DNA of 5,059 bases from Labilithrix luteola (lineage in GTDB: Bacteria; Myxococcota_A; Polyangia; Polyangiales; Polyangiaceae), in NCBI GenBank assembly GCA_026225435.1, contig JAMFST010000999.1, positions 1 to 5,059 on the forward strand. Direction: 5' to 3'. The notes under the pieces are model-generated. The model had not been told where the DNA came from. It ran no database searches and was given only the letters and a program-made list of their open reading frames with translations. How positions within the stretch are numbered: the first letter of the stretch is position 1; every line of letters starts with the position of its first letter. Both the position numbers and the translations under genes were made by a program. Below, piece by piece: positions 1 through 5,059 of this stretch.

Positions 1-61
1 CGACCGCCTTCACCGCCTGCGCGGCGGAGACGACGGTCGCGACCGCCGCCGCGGACGTCAC
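1..61 (-). CDS. Start of an unidentified downstream gene (partial, first 20 codons)
   Basis: A GTG at 61-59 overlaps the etfB stop TGA (60-58) as GTGA, the same type of overlap found at other junctions of this operon. The frame is open to the left edge and reads MTSAAAVATVVSAAQAVKAV, with the GTG taken as initiator Met. All 20 codons end in G or C, as in the neighbouring genes. There is no clear Shine-Dalgarno sequence upstream, so translation would depend on coupling to etfB. The fragment is alanine- and valine-rich and could begin a helix, but it is too short to assign a family. Another minus-strand frame is also open over these 57 bases, so the gene call rests mainly on the overlap. Confidence 0.5.
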   Translation of the reverse strand, partial: MTSAAAVATVVSAAQAVKAV

Positions 62-927
62 GTCGTCGTCGGAGCGTCGAGGAGGTTGCGCTCGCGGAGG
101 AACGTCACGATCGCCTCCGCAGCCTCCGCCGGGCTCCCCTCGACCATCTTCCCGCGCGTGCGTGTGCCGGCCGCGCCGCCGGTGATCGCCGCCAGCCGCT
201 GATCCGGCGTTCCCTGCGGCGGCCGCGCGCGGGTCGACAGCGTGCGCGGACGCAGCGGCAAGAGGGTGCGCTCGATGATCACCGGATCGGTCGCCAGCGG
301 GGTCGCCTCGTCTTGCCGCACGGTGAGCACGGCGTTCTGCGCCGCCATGAAGCTCGGCAAGCTCGCCGTCCCCAGCCGCGCCGCGTCCGGCTGCAGCGCG
401 ATGACCGCTGGCCCCGTGACCTGAACCACCTCCTTCGCGCCGCGCTCGGTCTCGCGGACGGTCTCCCACGATCCCGCTTCGGGCGCCTTCTTCAGCGACT
501 CCACGTCGGTCACCACCGACCACCCGAGCTCGTTCGCCAGGAGCGACGGCACCTCCGCCGAGCCACGGTCGAACGAGCGCGTCCCGGTGAGCACCAGGTC
601 GAACGGACCGTCCGCCTGAATCGCGCGCGCCAGCTGCGCCGCGGTGACCGCCGGTCGCGCCTCGTCTTCCAGGCGGAACGCGCGGGTCACACCGGCGGCG
701 AGCGCGACGCGCAGGCATGGATCCATCTCCGCGCCGCCCACGGTGTACACCGTCACTTCGCCGCCGCCGGTCGCGAGCTTCAGCGCCGTCGCCAGCGCGG
801 ACTCGGCGCCCGGGTCGAGCAAGAACAGCAGGCGGCTCGCGTCGACCGCGCCGCTGATCGGATCGACGTCCACCGAGTCGAGATCGGCGACCCACTTGAT
901 CCCCACGGCGATCTTCAGATTGGCCAT
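58..927 (-). CDS. etfB: Electron transfer flavoprotein beta subunit (EtfB/FixA), divergent
   Basis: This 289-residue ETF beta subunit is the partner of the EtfA encoded two genes upstream. It opens with the family's KIAVGIKWVAD (5-15; usual form IKQVPD), then LLDPGAESALATALKL (36-51) in place of the usual NP(F/D)..A.EEAL segment, and continues as an alpha/beta nucleotide-binding fold. The phosphate-binding segment at 115-127 reads GTRSFDRGSAEVP. This is nearer to the FAD-binding form of bifurcating EtfB (around DGDTAQVGP) than to the AMP-binding form of human ETF. The partner-recognition loop before LPSFM (190-194) lacks the NEPRY-type signature. The C-terminal arm has GKMVEGSPAEAAEAIVTFL (259-277). 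The ATG at 927 is 7 bases past the fixX stop. Its best ribosome site, GGGAGG, is 12 bases upstream, rather far. EtfB identity rests on fold-level motifs and on the neighbours; I am confident of the family but not of bifurcation. Confidence 0.92.
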   Translation of the reverse strand: MANLKIAVGIKWVADLDSVDVDPISGAVDASRLLFLLDPGAESALATALKLATGGGEVTVYTVGGAEMDPCLRVALAAGVTRAFRLEDEARPAVTAAQLARAIQADGPFDLVLTGTRSFDRGSAEVPSLLANELGWSVVTDVESLKKAPEAGSWETVRETERGAKEVVQVTGPAVIALQPDAARLGTASLPSFMAAQNAVLTVRQDEATPLATDPVIIERTLLPLRPRTLSTRARPPQGTPDQRLAAITGGAAGTRTRGKMVEGSPAEAAEAIVTFLRERNLLDAPTTT

Positions 928-934
928 GCGCTGC

Positions 935-1219
935 TCAAGCCTCCCGGAACGTCACGCCGAACCCGCCGGCAGGGTACGACCAGCTGATGGCGCCTTCCTC
1001 GTTGCAGGCCACGTAGCAGGCGCCGCACTCGAAGCACTGCTCGTAGTTGAAGAGGATGCTGCCGTCGGCCAGCGGCACGAACAGGTTCGCCGGGCAGACG
1101 TAGACGCAGCTCTTCAAGCTGCACTCGCCGCACTTCTGGCCGTCGACCACGATGTGCGGCTTCACGTCCGGCTTGAAGCGCGCCGTCCGCATCTTCTCCT
1201 CGTGCGTGGTCTTCACCAT
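935..1219 (-). CDS. fixX: Ferredoxin-like protein FixX/EtfX with eight cysteines
   Basis: This 94-residue Fe-S protein acts with FixC in electron transfer from ETF to quinone. FixX features are HIVVDG (22-27), CPANLF (42-47), [11 protein letters not shown] (62-72) and the C-terminal [10 protein letters not shown] (82-91). Cysteines are at 30, 33, 38 and 42 (CX2CX4CX3CP) and at 62, 65, 68 and 72 (CX2CX2CX3C), enough for two [4Fe-4S] clusters. E. coli FixX, as I recall it, keeps only four (the CPA cysteine and CLECGTC), so this matches the two-cluster EtfX of EtfABCX complexes better. The ATG at 1219 is chosen: it overlaps the fixC stop by 7 bases (ATGGTGA) and has a weak GGAAAGG 7 bases upstream. 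A second in-frame ATG at 1192 (Met10) has AGGAG only 3 bases upstream, which is probably too close, but it remains possible and would leave all motifs intact. Confidence 0.93.
   Translation of the reverse strand: MVKTTHEEKMRTARFKPDVKPHIVVDGQKCGECSLKSCVYVCPANLFVPLADGSILFNYEQCFECGACYVACNEEGAISWSYPAGGFGVTFREA
940..945 (-). promoter_or_regulatory. Probable ribosome binding site GGGAGG for etfB
   Basis: GGGAGG lies in the last sense codons of fixX, 12 bases before the etfB ATG at 927. That spacing is longer than usual. etfB is the only gene in the block that does not overlap its upstream neighbour, so this site may matter more here than at the other junctions. Confidence 0.5.
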
Positions 1220-2550
1220 CCGAAGGCCTTTCCGCCGGCGTACAGATCCTTGATCAGGTTGAGCGTCGACACGTCGTTGTCCTTGAGCGTCTGCCGGGCG
1301 ATGGCCATGATCTTCTTCTTCCCGTGGCCGTCGACGCGGAACAGCTGCTCGGCGCCGCGGGTGATGAGGGCGGGGTAGAGGTTCGCCATCCGCTCGCTGT
1401 TCACGTACCCGGGCGCGCTCTTGAAGTTCTTGAAGTCGGGGAGCACGTGGCGCGCGTCGAGGCGATCCTCGTAACGGGCGAGGCTCGCGGACGAGAAGTC
1501 CTTCGCCTGGTGCGCCAGGATGGCGGCTTCGGCCGCGGCAAAGCCGGACTGCATCGCGTAGTTGATCCCCTCGATGTACAGACCGGTGGCGAAGCAGAAG
1601 GCCGCGGCGTCGCCGGCGACCATCATGCCGTCGCGAAACAGCTTGGGCATCATGTGGAGGCCGGCCTCGGGCACCAGGTGCGCCGAGTACTCGCGCGGCT
1701 TGCCACCGCGGACGAGCGGCGCGACCGAGGGGTGCGCCTTGAAGCGCTCGAGCAGCTCGTAGGGGCGCTGCTTGTGCTCGGCCAGCGACGACAGCTGGCA
1801 GATGACGCCGATCGCGAGCGAGTCCTTGTTCGTGTAGAGGAAGCCGCCGCCGTGGACCTCGGCGGTGATGTCGCCCACGTACTCGGCGACCGCCCCTTCG
1901 TCGCCGGTGAGGCGGAAGCGATCCTCGAGGACCGTCTGGTCGAGGCCGATGACCTCCTTCACGCCGAGCGAGATCTCGTGCGACGTGAAGGTCTTCTGCA
2001 TCCCGGCCTTCTTGGCGAGGAAGGAGTTCACCCCATCGCAGGCGATGACCAGGTCGGCGGTGACGTCGCCGTCGTCGCGCCGCGTCTTCACGCCGACCAC
2101 TCGGTCGCGATTGGCCCCGTCGTAGAGCAGGTCGTCGACCACGGTGGACGAGACCAGGGTGGCGCCCGCTTCCACCGCCTTGCCGGCGAACCAGCGGTCG
2201 AAGCGCGGCCGCATGATGGTGAAGCCGTTGTACGGAGGCGCGGCGAAGCTCTTCGTCTGGAAGTCGACGGAGAGCGACGACTCGGGGGACATGAACGCCA
2301 GCGTGCGCTTGGTGAGGATGCGCTCGACCGGCGCTTCTTCCCAGAAGTTGGGGATCACCTCGTGGAGGATCGAGCTGCCGTAGAAGGCGGCGCCGGAGAC
2401 GTTCTTCGCGCCCGGGTACTCGCCGCGCTCGAGGAGCAGCACGCGCATGCCGGCGCGCGCCATCAACAGAGCAGCACCCGCTCCTGCCGGTCCCGCGCCG
2501 ACGACGATGGCGTCGTAGTCCTTCTTCCGCGTGGTCAACGCCGTCGTCAT
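1213..2550 (-). CDS. fixC: FAD-dependent ETF-quinone oxidoreductase-like protein (FixC/EtfC)
   Basis: This 445-residue flavoprotein belongs to the FixC / ETF-ubiquinone oxidoreductase family, which takes electrons from ETF and passes them to membrane quinone. The N-terminal dinucleotide motif is GAGPAG at 18-23, followed by the acidic end of strand two (LLLERG, 38-43) and PGAKNVSG (46-53), which is characteristic of this family. A CDG motif lies at 171-173. The second FAD motif is VAGDAAAF at 311-318, followed by [14 protein letters not shown] (323-336). The length fits stand-alone FixC. The ferredoxin domain that is fused in mitochondrial ETFDH is supplied here by the next gene. The ATG at 2550 overlaps the etfA stop by four bases (ATGA), and the stop overlaps the fixX start by seven. 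Generic geranylgeranyl reductase-type flavoproteins share the fold, but the EtfA, FixX and EtfB neighbours settle the assignment. Confidence 0.95.
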   Translation of the reverse strand: MTTALTTRKKDYDAIVVGAGPAGAGAALLMARAGMRVLLLERGEYPGAKNVSGAAFYGSSILHEVIPNFWEEAPVERILTKRTLAFMSPESSLSVDFQTKSFAAPPYNGFTIMRPRFDRWFAGKAVEAGATLVSSTVVDDLLYDGANRDRVVGVKTRRDDGDVTADLVIACDGVNSFLAKKAGMQKTFTSHEISLGVKEVIGLDQTVLEDRFRLTGDEGAVAEYVGDITAEVHGGGFLYTNKDSLAIGVICQLSSLAEHKQRPYELLERFKAHPSVAPLVRGGKPREYSAHLVPEAGLHMMPKLFRDGMMVAGDAAAFCFATGLYIEGINYAMQSGFAAAEAAILAHQAKDFSSASLARYEDRLDARHVLPDFKNFKSAPGYVNSERMANLYPALITRGAEQLFRVDGHGKKKIMAIARQTLKDNDVSTLNLIKDLYAGGKAFGW

Positions 2551-3542
2551 GACTTGGGCTCTCCGGGATGCTGCTCGAGCCGCTTCTCCAGCTCCGGCAC
2601 GATGGCGTGCAGGTCGCCGACGACGCCGAGGTCGGCGACGCCGAAGATGGGCGCGGCGCGGTCGGTGTTGATGGCCACGATGGTCTCGCTGTCGGTCATG
2701 CCCACCAGGTGCTGGCTGGCGCCGCTGATCCCGAGAGCGAGGTACAGCTTGGGGGCGACGGTCTTGCCGGTGGAGCCGATGTAGCGCTCATGGGGGAGCC
2801 AGCCGCGGTCGCTGATGACGCGGGTGCCGCCGACCGCCGCGTGGAGCAGCTTGGCGAGCCGCGGGAGGATGGCGACCGCCTCCTTCGAGCCGAGACCGAA
2901 GCCGCCGGCGACGATGCGATCGGCGGAGCGGATGTCGACCGTGTCGGCGCTGGGGGCGAGCACGCGGGTGACGCGATCGCGGGCAGCTTGCGGGAGCGGC
3001 GGGGCGGCCTCGGTCTCGACCTTGGCGCCAGCGGACTTCGCGTGCCCCTCCGTGGACCCGGCGGGGGAAGCGCTGGCGACCAGCGTGACGAAGAGCGGCG
3101 CCTCCACCAGCAAGCGCTCGGTCTGCAGCCCTCCGTGCAGCGTTCGCTCGACCTCGAGGTGCACGTGGCTGTGATGATGCGACGGCGGCAGCACACGAAC
3201 GCGCGTGGCGCCCGAGAGGAGCGGCTTCTGCAGGCGCGCCGCCAGCGCGGGGAAGAAGGCGCGCGCGTGGGCGGTGTCCGCCATGGTGACGACGTGGATC
3301 TCGTGCTTGCCGAGCACGGCGGCGAAGGTCGCCAGCCACGCGTCGGCGGAGAAGGCGTCGAGCCCCGACACGGCGACGAGCCTGTCCCCCTCGCGCGCCT
3401 CCTTGAGGACGGGCGGAGCGGCGGTGCCGGCAGCTCCCGCGACGTAGACCACCAGCGGAACCGACAGCGCGCGCGCCACGGTGCGCGCCTCCTCGATCAG
3501 CTCGAGCGACGGCGCCCCTTCGGCGAGGACGATGACGCTCAT
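2547..3542 (-). CDS. etfA: Electron transfer flavoprotein alpha subunit (EtfA/FixB)
   Basis: This encodes a 331-residue ETF alpha subunit, close to the usual length. With EtfB it forms a soluble FAD heterodimer that carries electrons from dehydrogenases to a quinone oxidoreductase. The C-terminal FAD domain (about 195-325) is well kept. By eye alignment R241, T258, H278, N292 and D310 match human alpha R249, T266, H286, N300 and D318, within segments [19 protein letters not shown] and IVAIN. The human Gln265 position is Ser257 and Ser248 is Thr240. The N-terminal domain (1 to about 155) is divergent, carries a histidine cluster HHHSHVH at 122-128, and joins the FAD domain through an Ala/Pro/Gly-rich linker (about 156-187). 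The frame stays open far upstream, but that stretch is a shadow of the oxidoreductase gene. ATG 3542 is chosen because it has a GGAG six bases upstream, overlaps the upstream stop, and begins a typical EtfA N-terminus (MSVIVLAEG). Confidence 0.95.
   Translation of the reverse strand: MSVIVLAEGAPSLELIEEARTVARALSVPLVVYVAGAAGTAAPPVLKEAREGDRLVAVSGLDAFSADAWLATFAAVLGKHEIHVVTMADTAHARAFFPALAARLQKPLLSGATRVRVLPPSHHHSHVHLEVERTLHGGLQTERLLVEAPLFVTLVASASPAGSTEGHAKSAGAKVETEAAPPLPQAARDRVTRVLAPSADTVDIRSADRIVAGGFGLGSKEAVAILPRLAKLLHAAVGGTRVISDRGWLPHERYIGSTGKTVAPKLYLALGISGASQHLVGMTDSETIVAINTDRAAPIFGVADLGVVGDLHAIVPELEKRLEQHPGEPKS
2561..2564 (-). promoter_or_regulatory. Ribosome binding site GGAG for fixC
   Basis: GGAG (within CGGAGAG) sits 10 bases upstream of the ATG at 2550, inside the 3' end of etfA. 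It supports the start that overlaps the etfA stop. Confidence 0.6.
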
Positions 3543-5059
3543 GCCAGGCTCCGGTGCATGTGCACGTCGGCCGTACCTTGCACCGGCAGTCTCGATAGCG
3601 CGCGGCTGGCGCCGATGGCCCGCCCGACGCGATCCCCTTCGAGGATGGCGGCGTGCGCGCGGCGCGGCGCGAGGCAATCGCCGATGCGGTGGATCTCCTT
3701 GGCCACACCGGCGAGCTCGCGGAAGATCTTCACGTTGGCGACGCGCGGGATGGCCAGCGCCACCGTGTCGAACCCTTCGAAGGTGCGCATCGCCCCCGAG
3801 TAATTGTGGATGGCGTTGACCACGCCGTCGGCGATGCCGAGCACCGAGGTGTCCGGCGTGCAGACGATGCCCAGCCGCCGCGCGCGCCGGTACCAGTTCT
3901 CGAGGTCGAGCGTGATGCCCAGGTCCTGCCCGACGTAGAGCGTCTGGGTGATGATGGTCACCTCGTGCCCCGCCTCGGCGAGCTGCTCGGCGGTGCTGGT
4001 CGCCTCGTGGAACCCGAGCTGGTCGACGATGAGCACCTTCTTGCCGGCCTTCACCGTCCCGTCGAGCAGATCGGAGATGTCGGCGACCCCCGGGAAGGTG
4101 GTGCGGTCCGGGCTCGAGCCGGAGGCGATGACGATCGCGTCGGGGCGCTCGGCCTCGACGTTGGCGCGCGTCGCCTCGGTGCCGAGCCGCAGATCGATCG
4201 GCAGGCTCTCGACCTCGTGCAGCAGGTTGCGCACCAGATCGCCGTACTCGGCGCGGCCGGTCACCTTGGTGGCGGTGTTCACCAGTCCGCCGGCGATGTC
4301 GCTCTTCTCGAAGACGACGACCCGGTGGCCGCGCTGCGCCGCGATGACCGCCGCCTTGAGGCCGCCCGGTCCGGCGCCGACGACCACCACCTTGTCGCGC
4401 TTGCCGGTGACCACGTCGGGCACCTGCGACAGCGTCTGCTCGCGCCCCGTGGCCGGCGTCTCGATGCACCCCATCCAGCGATTGAGCCCCATGCGCCCGA
4501 CGCACTCCTGGTTGCAGGAGATGCACAGGCGGACCTCGTCGATCTTGTCGGCGCGTGACTTGCGCGCAAAATGCGGATCGGCGATCTGCCCGCGCACGAT
4601 GCCGACAAGATCGGCGTGCCCCTCGCTGAGGACGCGCTCGGCCTGCACCGGATCCTTGATGCGCCCGACGCCGACGACCGGCAGCGAGATGGCCTGACGG
4701 ATGGCCGAGGGGATGAAGAGCGCGTACCCCGGCGGCACGTGCATCGAGGCTTCGATGGTGTACAGCGTCGAGGTGGCGGTGCCGATGCTGGTGTTGATGT
4801 AGTCGACCAGCCCATCGCTCTCGAGCGCGCGCGCGGCGCTCACCGCCTCGTCGAGGACGATGCCGTCCTGGATCATCTCGTCGCCGCACAGGCGCACGCC
4901 GACCACGTAGGAGCGGCCGCAGGTCTGCCGGATGCGCGCGACGATCTCGCGCAGGATGCGCATCCGGTTCTCCAGCCCGCCGCCGTACGCGTCGGTGCGC
5001 TGGTTGGTGTTGCGCGAGAGGAACTGGCGCACGATCGACGAGTGCGAGCACTGCAGCTC
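3539..5059 (-). CDS. FadH/OYE-family FMN, [4Fe-4S] and FAD/NAD-binding oxidoreductase (partial, N-terminus missing)
   Basis: This is the C-terminal 506 residues of an oxidoreductase of the trimethylamine dehydrogenase / 2,4-dienoyl-CoA reductase family. The reading frame is open to the right edge, so the GTG at 5032 is an internal valine and not a start. Visible residues 1 to about 178 are the second half of the FMN-binding TIM barrel, including RQFLS, NQRTDAYGG and LENRMR. Residues 179, 182, 186 and 198 form the CX2CX3CX11C [4Fe-4S] motif. A Rossmann motif GAGPGG lies at 228-233, a second nucleotide-binding half follows, and an IGD motif lies at 459-461. In this family electrons move from substrate to FMN to Fe-S and then to ETF (TMADH) or from NADPH (FadH). 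The ETF genes directly downstream favour the ETF route. The substrate is unknown. The sequence resembles proteins named mycofactocin system FadH/OYE family oxidoreductase, from memory only. The residues matching FadH catalytic Tyr and His are not conserved. The stop overlaps the etfA start as ATGA. Confidence 0.9.
   Translation of the reverse strand, partial: ELQCSHSSIVRQFLSRNTNQRTDAYGGGLENRMRILREIVARIRQTCGRSYVVGVRLCGDEMIQDGIVLDEAVSAARALESDGLVDYINTSIGTATSTLYTIEASMHVPPGYALFIPSAIRQAISLPVVGVGRIKDPVQAERVLSEGHADLVGIVRGQIADPHFARKSRADKIDEVRLCISCNQECVGRMGLNRWMGCIETPATGREQTLSQVPDVVTGKRDKVVVVGAGPGGLKAAVIAAQRGHRVVVFEKSDIAGGLVNTATKVTGRAEYGDLVRNLLHEVESLPIDLRLGTEATRANVEAERPDAIVIASGSSPDRTTFPGVADISDLLDGTVKAGKKVLIVDQLGFHEATSTAEQLAEAGHEVTIITQTLYVGQDLGITLDLENWYRRARRLGIVCTPDTSVLGIADGVVNAIHNYSGAMRTFEGFDTVALAIPRVANVKIFRELAGVAKEIHRIGDCLAPRRAHAAILEGDRVGRAIGASRALSRLPVQGTADVHMHRSLA
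3549..3552 (-). promoter_or_regulatory. Ribosome binding site GGAG for etfA
   Basis: GGAG lies 6 bases upstream of the ATG at 3542, inside the last codons of the upstream oxidoreductase gene. It supports this start over the much longer open frame and suggests translation by reinitiation at the ATGA overlap. Confidence 0.7.
4466..4525 (-). other. [4Fe-4S] cluster cysteine motif of the OYE-family enzyme
   Basis: Four cysteine codons (4525-4523, 4516-4514, 4504-4502, 4468-4466) give CX2CX3CX11C between the TIM barrel and the nucleotide-binding domain. This is the spacing seen in FadH and related enzymes. It separates this protein from simple FMN-only old yellow enzymes and implies one-electron transfer out of FMN. 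Confidence 0.88.

Noticed and set aside
61..80. Repeated cgtcgtcgt run at the 3' end of etfB as a possible repeat element
   Set aside because: It is only three threonine codons (ACG) plus nearby GC-rich coding sequence, too short to be a meaningful repeat.
935..1213. Assigning fixX as an ordinary 2[4Fe-4S] bacterial ferredoxin
   Set aside because: The C-terminal [10 protein letters not shown] segment, the HIVVDG region and the position after fixC fit FixX specifically.
1324..2784. Long plus-strand open frame of 486 codons
   Set aside because: It is antisense to fixC and the end of etfA. Both show clear family motifs on the minus strand. Long antisense frames are expected at this GC content, and the translation is rich in Arg, Gly, Ala, Val and Glu with no recognisable domain.
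2788..3708. Minus-strand open frame of 306 codons overlapping etfA
   Set aside because: It is a third-frame shadow of etfA, rich in Arg, Ala and Pro, with no motif.
2568..3803. Plus-strand open frame of 411 codons
   Set aside because: It lies antisense to etfA and the end of the oxidoreductase gene. It shows no family motif and has the composition typical of a GC-rich shadow frame.
5030..5032. GTG as the start codon of the oxidoreductase
   Set aside because: The frame continues upstream to the window edge with family-like sequence (ELQCSHSSI) preceding RQFLS, so this GTG is an internal valine and the true start is outside.
3543..5051. Upstream extension of the etfA frame by about 500 codons, as if fused to a large N-terminal domain
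   Set aside because: The extension is an arginine-rich out-of-frame reading of the oxidoreductase gene, whose own frame carries all the conserved motifs. The EtfA N-terminus begins naturally at 3542 with a ribosome site.

Overview
The window is one minus-strand gene block from a GC-rich bacterium. It reads from the right edge (5059) to the left edge (1), with no intergenic space longer than 7 bases. Third codon positions are nearly all G or C. I cannot name the organism from five metabolic genes. An actinobacterium, a myxobacterium or other deltaproteobacterium-like lineage, or an uncultured high-GC phylum would all fit.

Layout in transcription order: (1) 5059-3539, an iron-sulfur flavoprotein of the trimethylamine dehydrogenase / 2,4-dienoyl-CoA reductase (FadH/OYE) family, with its N-terminus cut by the window edge. 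(2) 3542-2547, the electron transfer flavoprotein alpha subunit (EtfA/FixB). (3) 2550-1213, an FAD-dependent ETF-quinone oxidoreductase-like protein (FixC/EtfC). (4) 1219-935, a ferredoxin-like partner (FixX/EtfX) with eight cysteines. (5) 927-58, the ETF beta subunit (EtfB/FixA). (6) From 61 to the left edge, the probable first 20 codons of another gene, which starts on a GTG overlapping the etfB stop. Four of the five junctions are stop-start overlaps (ATGA, ATGA, ATGGTGA, GTGA). The fifth has a 7-base gap, so this is a tightly coupled operon. Its promoter lies beyond the right edge and its terminator beyond the left edge.

How the genes fit together: family knowledge says TMADH-type enzymes pass substrate electrons through FMN and a [4Fe-4S] cluster to ETF, and FixC/FixX pass electrons from ETF to quinone. 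The operon therefore looks like a self-contained route from an unknown substrate to the respiratory quinone pool, or, run as an EtfABCX bifurcating complex, between NADH, a low-potential carrier and quinone. The OYE protein resembles those I recall from mycofactocin-associated loci, but no mycofactocin gene is visible here. Unusual points are the permuted gene order (fixB-C-X-A), the eight-cysteine FixX, divergent EtfB motifs, the apparent loss of FadH catalytic residues in the OYE protein, and a histidine cluster in EtfA.
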